Source: Arthrobacter sp. ov118 (GTDB lineage Bacteria; Actinomycetota; Actinomycetes; Actinomycetales; Micrococcaceae). From it: a stretch of DNA of 64,000 bases. Positions 15,165 through 23,464 of this stretch are shown piece after piece (position 1 is the stretch's first letter; every line of letters begins with the position of its first letter). The DNA lies in the NCBI RefSeq assembly GCF_900116495.1, contig NZ_FPAY01000010.1, forward strand, positions 1-64,000, written 5' to 3'. The notes below the pieces were generated by a model. The model was given only the letters and a program-made list of their open reading frames with translations. It made no database searches and had not been told where the DNA came from. The translations under genes were made by a program, and so were the position numbers.

Positions 15165-16202
15165 CTAGGAGGGTTCGTGGTTCTGTCCCTCGCGGGCCAG
15201 CGCGGTAAGCCTGGACACGGCGCGGAAGTACTTTTTCATGTACCCGCCGGTCATCATTTCCTCGGTGAAGAGCTTGTCGAACGGTACACCGCTGGCCAGG
15301 ATGGGCACGTCCTTGTCGTACAGCCGGTCCGCCAGCACCACGAACCGCAGCGCCACCGCCTGCTCGGTGATCGTGTGCACGTTTTTCCACACAACACCTT
15401 CGATCCCCTCCAGCAGCTGGCGGTAACGGCTCGGGTGCACGCCGGCCAGGTGGTTGATCAGGGTGCTGAACTCGTCGCGGGCAACTGTCTTGCCGTCGAA
15501 TTCGGCATGCATGTGGTGCGTCAGGTCGTCATTACGCAACGGGGCTGGCGCCGCCGGCAGGCCGCGATGGCGGAAGTCCTCGCCGTCAATCCGCACGACG
15601 TCGAACTGGTCCGCCAGCACCTGGATCTCGCGCTGGAAGTCGACGGCGGCAAAGCGCCCGTCGCCGAGGGAACCCGGCAGCGTGTTCGACGTCGCAGCGA
15701 GCTTCACGCCGGCGTCGGCGAGTTCGCGCATGAGCCGGGACATCAACACGGTGTCACCCGGGTCGTCGAGTTCAAACTCGTCGATGCACACAAGCTTGTA
15801 GTGGCTCAGGGCCTCGACGGTCTTGCGGAAGGACAGGGCGCCGACGAGGTTGGTGTATTCAACGAAGGTGCCGAAGGCCTTGGGACCGGGGGCGGCATGC
15901 CACAGCGATGCCAGCAGGTGGGTCTTGCCGACGCCGAATCCGCCGTCGAGGTAGATGCCCGCCCGGGTGGTGTCCTTCTTGCCGAAGAGCCGCTTGAAGA
16001 GGCCGTCGCCGTCGCGCGCGCCCACACCCGACGCGAAGTGCTGGAGGGCGTGCACCGCATGTGCCTGGCTGGGCTGGGCGGGGTCGGGCCGGTAGCTGGA
16101 AAACGACACCTCGCCGAACCGCGGCGACGGATAGAACCCGTTGAGGAGTTCGTCCACGGAAACTGCCGGCGTACGGGCGGCGAGCTGTTCGATCTGTACC
16201 AA
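15165..16202 (-). CDS. zapE: ZapE/AFG1-family P-loop ATPase
   Basis: 345 aa from a TTG at 16202 (LVQIEQLAARTPAV). The frame stays open far upstream across sseA, but that is antisense shadow. Walker A is GIYLDGGFGVGKTHLLASL, Walker B LVCIDEFELDDP, sensor-like SNTLP, with the family segment HPSRYRQLL near the C-terminus. The E. coli homologue acts at the division ring; the mitochondrial one in protein quality control. The start codon is uncertain, as no clear SD is seen. It is divergent from sseA. Confidence 0.9.
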   Translation of the reverse strand: MVQIEQLAARTPAVSVDELLNGFYPSPRFGEVSFSSYRPDPAQPSQAHAVHALQHFASGVGARDGDGLFKRLFGKKDTTRAGIYLDGGFGVGKTHLLASLWHAAPGPKAFGTFVEYTNLVGALSFRKTVEALSHYKLVCIDEFELDDPGDTVLMSRLMRELADAGVKLAATSNTLPGSLGDGRFAAVDFQREIQVLADQFDVVRIDGEDFRHRGLPAAPAPLRNDDLTHHMHAEFDGKTVARDEFSTLINHLAGVHPSRYRQLLEGIEGVVWKNVHTITEQAVALRFVVLADRLYDKDVPILASGVPFDKLFTEEMMTGGYMKKYFRAVSRLTALAREGQNHEPS

Positions 16203-16430
16203 GGTGGTCCGTTCTGCTGGTCTCTTGTCCCCAGCAAGAATACCGGCAAAGCCAAGCGGCCCCGCGTGCGCCCGATGCGACCCGGCGGCCGGCGTGAGCA
16301 AGACCACATTTCCCCGTGTTAACGGGGTGGAGCATTCCCGCTGGCCCGTGACTAGTGTTGTAACAGGCCCGGCACCGCTAACGCTTGACTGTGCCAGGCC
16401 TCCTGACCGCTTCAGTGAAAGGCCATCATC

Positions 16431-17348
16431 ATGCCCTACCCCGTTGAGCAGAACGACAAGTTCGCCGCCTACGCCCACCCGGGGCGGCTGGTATCCACCG
16501 AGTGGCTCGCCACGGAGATTGAAGCCGGTGCCCTCGACGGCGGCAAACTCGTGGTGGTCGAATCCGACGAGGACGTGCTGCTGTATGAAACCGGGCACAT
16601 CCCCGGCGCGGTGAAGATCGACTGGCACACGGACCTGAACGACGAAGTCGAGCGCGACTACATTGACGGCTTGGCCTTCGCCGCCCTGGCCGAGGCCAAG
16701 GGCATCTCCCGCGACAGCACCGTGGTCATTTACGGCGACAAGTCCAACTGGTGGGCAGCCTACGCGCTGTGGGTCTTCACGTTGTTTGGCCACGAGGACG
16801 TCCGGCTGCTGGACGGCGGCCGGGACAAGTGGATTGCCGAGGGCCACGCCCTTTCCACGGAAACCACCGTTCCGACCCCCGGCACCTACCCCGTCGTGGA
16901 ACGCAACGATGCCCCGATCCGCGCCTTCAAGGAAGACGTCCTGGCGCACTTGGGCAAGCCGCTGATCGACGTCCGCTCCGCCGAGGAATACACCGGCCAG
17001 CGGACCCACATGCCGGCCTACCCGGAAGAAGGGGCGCTGCGCGGCGGCCACATCCCGACCGCGGCCTCCATCCCCTGGGCCCGCGCGGCTGCCGGCGACG
17101 GCACTTACCGGAACCGCGGCGAGCTGGAGGCGCTGTACCTGGGCGAGGCAGGACTCAAGCCGGGCGACGACGTCGTTGCCTACTGCCGGATCGGCGAGCG
17201 TTCCAGCCACACCTGGTTTGCGTTGAAGTACCTGCTGGGCTTCGACACCGTCCGGAACTACGACGGTTCGTGGACCGAGTGGGGCAACGCCGTGCGTGTT
17301 CCGATCGCCAAGGGAGCCGAACGCGGGACCGTCCCGGCCGGCTACTAG
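16431..17348 (+). CDS. sseA: Thiosulfate/3-mercaptopyruvate sulfurtransferase (rhodanese) SseA
   Basis: 305 aa with two rhodanese domains. The N-terminal domain has Asp103 (YGDKSNWWA) where the Cys would be, so it is structural. The C-terminal domain carries the active Cys252 in YCRIGERSSHTW. It moves a sulfane sulfur from thiosulfate or mercaptopyruvate to acceptors. AAAGG precedes the ATG. The next gene, 130 bp on, is a SufE-like sulfur acceptor; the same pair occurs in M. tuberculosis (Rv3283/Rv3284), which suggests a donor-acceptor relay. Confidence 0.94.
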   Translation: MPYPVEQNDKFAAYAHPGRLVSTEWLATEIEAGALDGGKLVVVESDEDVLLYETGHIPGAVKIDWHTDLNDEVERDYIDGLAFAALAEAKGISRDSTVVIYGDKSNWWAAYALWVFTLFGHEDVRLLDGGRDKWIAEGHALSTETTVPTPGTYPVVERNDAPIRAFKEDVLAHLGKPLIDVRSAEEYTGQRTHMPAYPEEGALRGGHIPTAASIPWARAAAGDGTYRNRGELEALYLGEAGLKPGDDVVAYCRIGERSSHTWFALKYLLGFDTVRNYDGSWTEWGNAVRVPIAKGAERGTVPAGY

Positions 17349-17478
17349 GCGTACAGAGCAAAGTGTCCAGCCAGGCACCCGGAGCCAGGCAAACTCAGCC
17401 AGGCACCGGCGGCAGGTTTCCTCAGCCAGGGGCGGGGGCGACCGGGACACATTTGCGCACCTGCGTAAGCTGGGAGTG

Positions 17479-17952
17479 ATGAATACTTCTGCCCTCCCCG
17501 CCACACTGGCGGACATTGTTGACGACTTCCAGGCCCTGACCGAACCCGAAAGGCTGCAGCTGCTCCTGGAGTTCTCGCATGGACTCCCGGAGCTTCCGGA
17601 GCGGCTGCGCGACCACCCCGAACTGCTTGAGCAAGTGGTGGAGTGCCAGACGCCGCTGTTCCTCACTATCGAGACGGAACCGGCCGACGGCGGCGCACCG
17701 GAGCGCGTCCGGCTTTACTTCAAGGCGCCCAAGGAAGCCCCGACCACCCGCGGCTTCGCCGGGGTGCTCCACGAGGGGCTCGACGGGCTTAGTGCCGCGG
17801 AGATCCTGGCGGTCCCGGACGACATGCCCGAACAGCTGGGCCTCACCCGGGCCATCACTCCCCTGCGCATGCGCGGCATGACGGCCATGCTGGGCCGGAT
17901 CAAGCGCAAAGTTGCCGCTTTGGCGTCCCGGCCGTCGCCGGCGCAGGCCTGA
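17479..17952 (+). CDS. SufE-family sulfur acceptor protein
   Basis: 157 aa. SufE-fold pattern: LADIVDDFQAL, RLQLLLEFS, then the sulfur-accepting Cys56 in VVECQTPLF, and GFAGVLHEGLDGLSAAEIL near the middle. SufE proteins take persulfide from a desulfurase and stimulate Fe-S assembly. No SufS or suf operon is nearby; its partner by context is SseA. GGGAG lies 4 nt before the ATG; an in-frame GTG just upstream is also possible. The sseA-sufE gap contains imperfect repeats of CAGCCAGGCA. Confidence 0.9.
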   Translation: MNTSALPATLADIVDDFQALTEPERLQLLLEFSHGLPELPERLRDHPELLEQVVECQTPLFLTIETEPADGGAPERVRLYFKAPKEAPTTRGFAGVLHEGLDGLSAAEILAVPDDMPEQLGLTRAITPLRMRGMTAMLGRIKRKVAALASRPSPAQA

Positions 17953-17979
17953 CCTTCGGCGCCGGGAAACCAAGCCAGC

Positions 17980-18477
17980 ATGGCCCGCAAGCAAGCGTCA
18001 CAGGGAACTCCGGCCACCGCAGCACTCGCGGCGGCCGGGGTTCCTTTTATTGCCCACCCGTACCCGCATGATCCGGCGGTCGCGAGCTACGGCCTCGAAG
18101 CCGCGGACGTGCTGGGGATCGACCCTGCGCGGGTGTTCAAGACACTGATGGTCGACGTCGACGGCCGCCTCGCCGTCGGCGTCGTGCCCGTGAGCGGAAA
18201 CCTGGACCTCAAGGCGATGGCGGCCGCCCTGGGTGGCAAGAAGGCCGCGATGGCGGACCCTGCCGCCGCACAGCGACGGACCGGCTACGTGCTTGGCGGT
18301 ATTTCGCCGCTGGGGCAGCGCCAGTCCTCCCCCACGGTGGTGGATGAGAGCGCCCTGTTGCTGGAGACCATCCTGGTTTCGGGTGGCCGGCGCGGGCTGG
18401 ACATCGAGCTGGCTCCGGCGGAGCTCATTCGGCTGACGGCGGCCCGCACCGCCAGGATCGGGACCCGGCACAACTGA
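17980..18477 (+). CDS. ybaK: YbaK-type Cys-tRNA(Pro)/aminoacyl-tRNA deacylase
   Basis: 165 aa. Conserved YbaK/EbsC pattern: TPATAALAAAGVPF, ADVLGIDPARVFKTLMV with the essential Lys, VPVSGNLDLKAMAAALGGKKAAM, TGYVLGGISPLG and the C-terminal SGGRRGLDIEL. It hydrolyses mischarged Cys-tRNA(Pro). It lies 27 bp after sufE and is probably cotranscribed; it converges with the hydrolase gene 25 bp away. Confidence 0.94.
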   Translation: MARKQASQGTPATAALAAAGVPFIAHPYPHDPAVASYGLEAADVLGIDPARVFKTLMVDVDGRLAVGVVPVSGNLDLKAMAAALGGKKAAMADPAAAQRRTGYVLGGISPLGQRQSSPTVVDESALLLETILVSGGRRGLDIELAPAELIRLTAARTARIGTRHN

Positions 18478-18502
18478 GCGCCCTTCCCGTCGAAACGACA
18501 GA

Positions 18503-19840
18503 TCAGGTCGGGGTGGAGGTCCCGGCCGCGGGTTCCTGGTCCCCCGGATTGGCGCGGGGCGCCAGCTGCTGCCGCAGCCAGGCCGTGACCAGCCGCTCCC
18601 AGCGCTCCGGATCCACGTTCCATTCCTTGGTGTGCAGGGCCGTGTCGAAAGCTTCGAACGTGACCATCTCCGGATTTTTCTCGGCCAGCGCGGCGGACGG
18701 CCCGTACGGGACGTATTCATCATCCACGCTATGCACAACCAGGGTCGGCGTCCGCAGCTCCACTGCCCTTGAGACCCAGTCCATGGCCTTGAGGTCCACG
18801 GGCGCGGCCAGCCCGGTCAGCCGCCGGCCCATGGGGTGGCTGAGCATCAGCTGCCCATAGCGGCCCACGGACGACGGGATCCGGTTCAGCGCCGCATGGT
18901 GGGCCAGCACATTGACCCAGTCGATCACCGGGGCGTCCAGGACCAGTGCCCGGATCAGCTGGCGATGCCGCGAGAGGTCGGCCGTCTGGAGGCAGATCGC
19001 GCCGCCCATCGACCAGCCGAACAGGACCACCTCGCGGGCGCCCTGCTGGAGGGCATAGGCGATGGCGGCCTCGACGTCGCGCCACTCCGTGGAACCGAGG
19101 CCGTAGCGCCCGTCGCTGGCCGATGGCGCAAGGCCGTCATTGCGGTACGAGATCAGCAGGCTGGGCATGCCCAGTTCCCGGGCCGTCCGGACGGCCCGCA
19201 GGCCTTCCTGCCGGGTGGCGCCGCGTCCGTGCACCATGATGGCCCAGACCCCGGCGGCGACATCGTCCGGCGCCTCCTCGGCCCGGATCAGCCAGGCAGG
19301 CGCCGTCCCGCCTTCGACGTCGATCAGCACGTCCTCGGCCGCAACACCGACCGCGGCAGGATCAGGAAACGCCGCGCCGCTCCACCAGCCGCGCCGGGCG
19401 TTGGCCATGTCCCCGCTGTAGACGGTCTCGACTTCCCGCAGTACGGTGCGTTCGGCCGGCGAGTACGACACGATCCGGCCGATCCGGGCGTGCCCCAGGC
19501 CGCCGTCGAAGAAAAACCCGTACACGCCGTCCACAGTGGACTCGGGAGTTGCGGCGAAGATGGCCTGCTGCCTGTGCCCGTCGCGGATCACGGCCAGCAC
19601 CTCCTGGTCCGGGGCGCGGAACCTGGCCGGAGTGATGACGCGGCGGGCGAAGTACAGCGCCAGGGCGGATGACCCGGCAGCAAGGACGCCCGCGGCGGCG
19701 CTGCCTCCGATGATGCCGCCCAGCGCCCACTTGGCGCTGCCAGAGGCTGCAGTGAGGGCCGGGGCTGGGGCAGCGGGCGTCGCCGTTCCGCGGGCGGCGG
19801 TCCGGTGGAGGTCCGGCAGGAGGCGCAGGGAGGATGCCAT
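18503..19840 (-). CDS. Membrane-anchored alpha/beta hydrolase
   Basis: 445 aa. The first ~70 residues contain a hydrophobic segment (WALGGIIGGSAAAGVLAAGSSALALYF), likely one membrane anchor. About 130 residues without a recognised family follow, then an alpha/beta-hydrolase domain with oxyanion region MVHGRGATRQEG, nucleophile elbow GWSMGG (Ser), acid in VHSVDDEYVPYG and candidate His in ALHTKEW. It resembles dienelactone-hydrolase/esterase-like proteins of actinobacteria. Substrate unknown. A CAGAAT hexamer ends 6 nt before the ATG. Confidence 0.85.
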   Translation of the reverse strand: MASSLRLLPDLHRTAARGTATPAAPAPALTAASGSAKWALGGIIGGSAAAGVLAAGSSALALYFARRVITPARFRAPDQEVLAVIRDGHRQQAIFAATPESTVDGVYGFFFDGGLGHARIGRIVSYSPAERTVLREVETVYSGDMANARRGWWSGAAFPDPAAVGVAAEDVLIDVEGGTAPAWLIRAEEAPDDVAAGVWAIMVHGRGATRQEGLRAVRTARELGMPSLLISYRNDGLAPSASDGRYGLGSTEWRDVEAAIAYALQQGAREVVLFGWSMGGAICLQTADLSRHRQLIRALVLDAPVIDWVNVLAHHAALNRIPSSVGRYGQLMLSHPMGRRLTGLAAPVDLKAMDWVSRAVELRTPTLVVHSVDDEYVPYGPSAALAEKNPEMVTFEAFDTALHTKEWNVDPERWERLVTAWLRQQLAPRANPGDQEPAAGTSTPT

Positions 19841-19900
19841 GGCACCATTCTGACGGACGGGCGCCGCAACCTCGGTATTGCCGCTGCTATGGCATCCGCG

Positions 19901-19955
19901 GTTCAGGCGAGCGCTGTTCAGGCGGGCGCTGTTCAGGCAGCATCGCCCCCCCCCC
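19901..19955. repeat. 15-bp tandem repeat (about three copies) followed by a C10 tract
   Basis: GTTCAGGCGAGCGCT (19901-19915) and GTTCAGGCGGGCGCT (19916-19930) are followed by a third unit that diverges after GTTCAGGC (19931-19945). A run of ten C follows (19946-19955). It sits in the divergent region between the hydrolase and the small protein at 20028. Confidence 0.85.
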
Positions 19956-20027
19956 GCGGAAGGGACACGGCGTGAGCCGCCAGGACAGAACCATGCAGGC
20001 CAACAGCAGCGCGACTAGGCTGGGGGC

Positions 20028-20516
20028 ATGAGTGATCCAATCGTCATATTGACAGAAGAGCCCCTGAGCGCGGATGACCGAGTCAACATTGAGACCTTGA
20101 TTGCCGACGGTGACGCGCCCCTGCTGGTACTGGTTCCAGCCAATACCGAGCGGCATCTGGTGGTGGATTTCCTGGAGAACCTTTCCATGCTCGAAGTCGC
20201 CAAAGCCTTCCGTGATCTGACGGCACACTCCGACCCCGCCGCGGAGCGGGCAGCTGCCGCCGACACCCTGGCAGCCTCGCTGGCGGCGCTGGCGGGCCTG
20301 GGCGGGGGCGTCTCCGGCGAAATCGTCGAGGGCAAGGCCGTCGACGGCCTGGTTGCCAAGGTTAAAGACCTCAGCGCCGGTCAAGCGGTGGTGATCACCC
20401 GTCCGCACGCCGTCGCCGACACCTTCCACACCGACTGGGCGACGAAGGCGCAGGACAAGCTTGGACTGCCCGTCCTGCATCTGTACGCGGGTTCGGGATT
20501 TATCGGCGACTCCTGA
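20028..20516 (+). CDS. Uncharacterised small alpha/beta protein, USP-like pattern
   Basis: 162 aa, no family I can name with confidence. It alternates beta strands and helices (DPIVILTEEPL, APLLVLVPAN, LLVDFLENL-like helix, AVVITRPHAV) and ends LGLPVLHLYAGSGFIGDS. That layout resembles a universal-stress-protein or HUP-type fold. An Ala-rich helix sits at residues 65-90. It precedes msrB by 14 bp, so the two are probably cotranscribed, hinting at a stress context. TAGGCT ends 6 nt before the ATG; the G-rich spacer could also serve as SD. Confidence 0.75.
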   Translation: MSDPIVILTEEPLSADDRVNIETLIADGDAPLLVLVPANTERHLVVDFLENLSMLEVAKAFRDLTAHSDPAAERAAAADTLAASLAALAGLGGGVSGEIVEGKAVDGLVAKVKDLSAGQAVVITRPHAVADTFHTDWATKAQDKLGLPVLHLYAGSGFIGDS

Positions 20517-20530
20517 GCGTTATTCAAGCT

Positions 20531-21037
20531 ATGAGCATCTTCAACCACAAGTCCAAGACCATGCCCGTGGCAGTGCCCTCTCCCGGGACTACCGAGAATG
20601 ACGCCCCCACCGCCAGCGCGCAGCAGGCGCCGGTCGAAAAGTCGGATTCCCAGTGGCGCCAGGAGCTGTCTGCGGAGGAGTACCACGTGCTGCGCCAGGC
20701 CGGCACCGAGCGGCCCTACACCGGGGAATACTGGGACACCCACACCAAGGGCGTCTACAAGTGCCGGGCCTGCGGCAGCGAACTTTTCACGAGCAACGAA
20801 AAGTTTGATTCGCACTGCGGCTGGCCTTCCTTCTGGGCACCGCTCGCCGAGGGCACCGTGCGCTACATCCACGACCGCAGCATGGGCATGGAGCGGGTGG
20901 AAGTCCGTTGTGCCACGTGCGATTCCCACCTGGGCCACGTGTTCGACGGTGAAGGCTACGGCACGCCCACGGACCAGCGGTACTGCATCAATTCGGTCTC
21001 CCTCAAGCTCGTTCCCGCCGAGGACGCCGGGCAATAG
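20531..21037 (+). CDS. msrB: Peptide methionine (R)-S-oxide reductase MsrB
   Basis: 168 aa. It reduces R-methionine sulfoxide in oxidised proteins. The zinc-binding CxxC pairs are CRACGSELF and CATCDSHLG; the segment HCGWPSFW and the catalytic Cys in RYCINSVSLKL are present. About 35 N-terminal residues precede the core. The stop-codon sequence GCCGGGCAATAG recurs 42 bp downstream (21068-21079), another small local duplication. Confidence 0.96.
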   Translation: MSIFNHKSKTMPVAVPSPGTTENDAPTASAQQAPVEKSDSQWRQELSAEEYHVLRQAGTERPYTGEYWDTHTKGVYKCRACGSELFTSNEKFDSHCGWPSFWAPLAEGTVRYIHDRSMGMERVEVRCATCDSHLGHVFDGEGYGTPTDQRYCINSVSLKLVPAEDAGQ

Positions 21038-21261
21038 TCCTGCGCCAGGGGCACTCGTCCCGGCGCCGCCGGGCAATAGCCGTCTCACAACCCGGGACCG
21101 GCAGCCCCTTGTCTCCTTCCGCTGGAGCGGCTGTTCGCAGCCCAATGCCACAGAGATTCTTACGCTCAACCCGGTTGTGCGTTAGAGATGCTTTTTGCTT
21201 GCTACGCTCGATCTAGATCCAGCGACACGCTCCACAGCAACCAGAAAGGCGACCGTCGACG

Positions 21262-22662
21262 ATGACCACGACCGCTCTCACCGCCCCCGCCCCGCTCACG
21301 GCCAGCAACCCGCAGTGGCTTCAGCTCAAGGCTGCCGCCACCGCTTTGCAGGCCCTTCAGGTCCAGGACGGGTCCGTGCCGGATGCCGCAGCCCATGAAG
21401 CCGCGGCCGGGTACGTCGAAACCATCACCGCAGCAGTCTCTGCCCTGGCCCCGTCCTTTCCGCACGACGCCCGCTACCTTGAGCTGCTCGTCGCCGACTT
21501 TGGCCGCTGGGCGGACGGCGGCTTTGGCGTGCCGGACTTCCTGGATTCGCTGCAGGCCTTCCAGCCGCAGCAGCACCGGGTCAACGGGCTCCAGCACCTC
21601 GTCGTCTTCCCCATGTACACCCAGAACGGCAGCAGCAACCGCTTCGTCGAGGCCGTGTTGATCGAGGTCATCTGGCCTGAGTTCATCGGGGGACTCGAAG
21701 AGGGCGAATACTCCAACAAGCTCTTCGTCCCCATCCGCTTCCTCGACTTCACCCCCGGCTACGACACGAACTCCGCCGTCCTCTTCCCCGAGAGCGTCGC
21801 CGTCCGCCACACCCCGACCTTCACGTGGGGCGCGATCTTCGCCGACCGCGAGGCAGCCCGCTTCCGCCGCGTGCTGCGCGCCGCCGCCGAAATCACCTCG
21901 CTGCAGCTCCCCGACGACGCGGCGGCACTGCTGGAGGACCAGGGCCTCACGCAGGAAACTTTCGTCATGTGGGACCTGATCCATGACCGCACCCACATGC
22001 GCGGGGACCTGCCTTTCGACCCCTTCATGATCAAGCAGCGCATGCCGTTCTTCCTCTACTCCCTTGAGGAGCTGCGCTGTGACCTCACCGCCTTCCGCGA
22101 GTCGGTGAAGATCGAGAAGGACGAGGACGCCGACCCCGAGGCCCGCCGGCAGGCCAAGCTGGTCCAGTACGCCGTGATCTTCGACCGCATCTTCCGCTTC
22201 GCGATCACCGGGAACCGGGTCCGGAACTATGACGGCCTCGGCGGCCAGCTGCTCTTCGCCTGGATGCACCAGCACCACGTCCTGCACTGGACCGACAGTA
22301 AGCTCAGCATCGACTGGGACGAGGCTGCCGGCGTCGTGATTGAACTCGGTGCCCGGATCGAGGAACTGTACTGGCGCTCGATTGACCGGCCCAAGACGGC
22401 CCACTGGCTGGCCGCCTATGAGCTCATCTCCGGCACGGTCACACCCCACCCGGCCTCCGTCTGGGCCAAGGGTCCCGATGCCCTCCCCCTGGCCGGCCCG
22501 CCCCGCGGCCTGACGGACCAGGTCCTCGACGACGAATTCCCGCTGTCCATGTTCTACGAGGCCCTCGAGAAAAAGATGCGGCCTGTCATCGAATCTACCG
22601 CCGGCATCATCGGCTCTTCGGATACACGTGCAGCCACCGGCGGCGGCTTGAACGCCGGATGA
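21262..22662 (+). CDS. DUF6421 family protein, function unknown
   Basis: 466 aa. It matches an uncharacterised actinobacterial family. A His-rich central region carries WDLIHDRTHMRGDLP and, about 30 residues later, SLEELRCDLTAFRE, followed by FAWMHQHHVLHW. The HxxxH, Glu and later His residues could build a metal centre, which is an inference. No signal peptide or membrane segment. The stop overlaps the SDR start by 4 nt, so the two are translationally coupled and may act in one pathway. Confidence 0.85.
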   Translation: MTTTALTAPAPLTASNPQWLQLKAAATALQALQVQDGSVPDAAAHEAAAGYVETITAAVSALAPSFPHDARYLELLVADFGRWADGGFGVPDFLDSLQAFQPQQHRVNGLQHLVVFPMYTQNGSSNRFVEAVLIEVIWPEFIGGLEEGEYSNKLFVPIRFLDFTPGYDTNSAVLFPESVAVRHTPTFTWGAIFADREAARFRRVLRAAAEITSLQLPDDAAALLEDQGLTQETFVMWDLIHDRTHMRGDLPFDPFMIKQRMPFFLYSLEELRCDLTAFRESVKIEKDEDADPEARRQAKLVQYAVIFDRIFRFAITGNRVRNYDGLGGQLLFAWMHQHHVLHWTDSKLSIDWDEAAGVVIELGARIEELYWRSIDRPKTAHWLAAYELISGTVTPHPASVWAKGPDALPLAGPPRGLTDQVLDDEFPLSMFYEALEKKMRPVIESTAGIIGSSDTRAATGGGLNAG

Positions 22663-23393
22663 GCGCCGGACGCGCTTTGAACGTGCTGGTCACCGGCGGC
22701 AGCGGGCCGTCCGGGATCGCCACGGCCCGCGCCTTGCGCAATGCCGGCCACGCGGTCTTCACGGTCGGCTCCGATGCCGCCCGCATCGAGGCCGCCGCCG
22801 CCGAGGCCGGCGGCGGGGTCACGCCGCTTGTCTGCGACCTCGCCAGCCTGACCGACGTCCATGCCCTGCGTGCGACGGTGGCCGGCGCGGCCGGAAGGGT
22901 CGACGGCGTCATTCACCTCGTGGGCGGCTGGCGCGGTGCCAAGGGCATCACGGACCAGAGCGACGAGGACTGGGATTTCCTGGAACGCAATGCCGTCACG
23001 ACGCTGCGGAACGTCACCCGCGTCTTCTTCGACGACATCGCCGACTCGGACACCGGACGCTTCGCCATGGTGTCCTCCACCGCCGTCGGCAGCCCGACGG
23101 CGGGAGGTGCCAGTTACGTAGCGGCCAAGGCCGCCGCCGAAGCCTGGACACTGGCGGTCGCGGACGGCTTCCAGCGCACGCAATCCGGGCGCAAGGAAGA
23201 CCCGGTGGAGCAGCGCAGCGCCGCCGTCATCTTCGTGGTGAAGGCCCTCGTTGACGCCGCCATGCGGGCCAAGGCACCGGACCGCAGGTTCCCAGGCTTC
23301 ACGGATGTGGACGAGCTCGCCGCTGCGGCCGTCGGTCTTTTCAGCACCCCGGCGGCGGATTTGAACGGCCGCCGCCTTCCGCTTGGGAGCTAA
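22659..23393 (+). CDS. Short-chain dehydrogenase/reductase
   Basis: 244 aa. The Rossmann glycine motif is slightly unusual: VTGGSGPSGIATARAL, in place of TGxxxGIG. Then IHLVGGWRG replaces NNAG, VSSTAVG supplies the Ser, and SYVAAKAAAE supplies the YxxxK pair. It lacks a clear NADP-selecting Arg after beta-2. ATGA overlap with DUF6421. Substrate unknown; the coupling suggests it works on the DUF6421 substrate or product. Confidence 0.9.
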   Translation: MSAGRALNVLVTGGSGPSGIATARALRNAGHAVFTVGSDAARIEAAAAEAGGGVTPLVCDLASLTDVHALRATVAGAAGRVDGVIHLVGGWRGAKGITDQSDEDWDFLERNAVTTLRNVTRVFFDDIADSDTGRFAMVSSTAVGSPTAGGASYVAAKAAAEAWTLAVADGFQRTQSGRKEDPVEQRSAAVIFVVKALVDAAMRAKAPDRRFPGFTDVDELAAAAVGLFSTPAADLNGRRLPLGS

Positions 23394-23428
23394 GCGCCGC
23401 ATCCCCGCCCCTACCCTTGCCCGGCGGC

Positions 23429-23458
23429 TTAACCGGCCGGCCTGGACCTCTCTAGACT
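23429..23458 (+). promoter_or_regulatory. Predicted promoter of ltaE, leaderless
   Basis: TTAACC and TAGACT are separated by 18 bp. TAGACT ends 6 nt before the GTG start, so transcription would begin at or beside the start codon and there is no room for an SD. Confidence 0.55.
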
Positions 23459-23464
23459 GAAAGC

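Noticed and set aside
16203..17666. Long N-terminal extension of ZapE across sseA
   Set aside because: It is the antisense of the well-supported sseA and has no ZapE similarity; a TTG at 16202 gives a normal-length protein.
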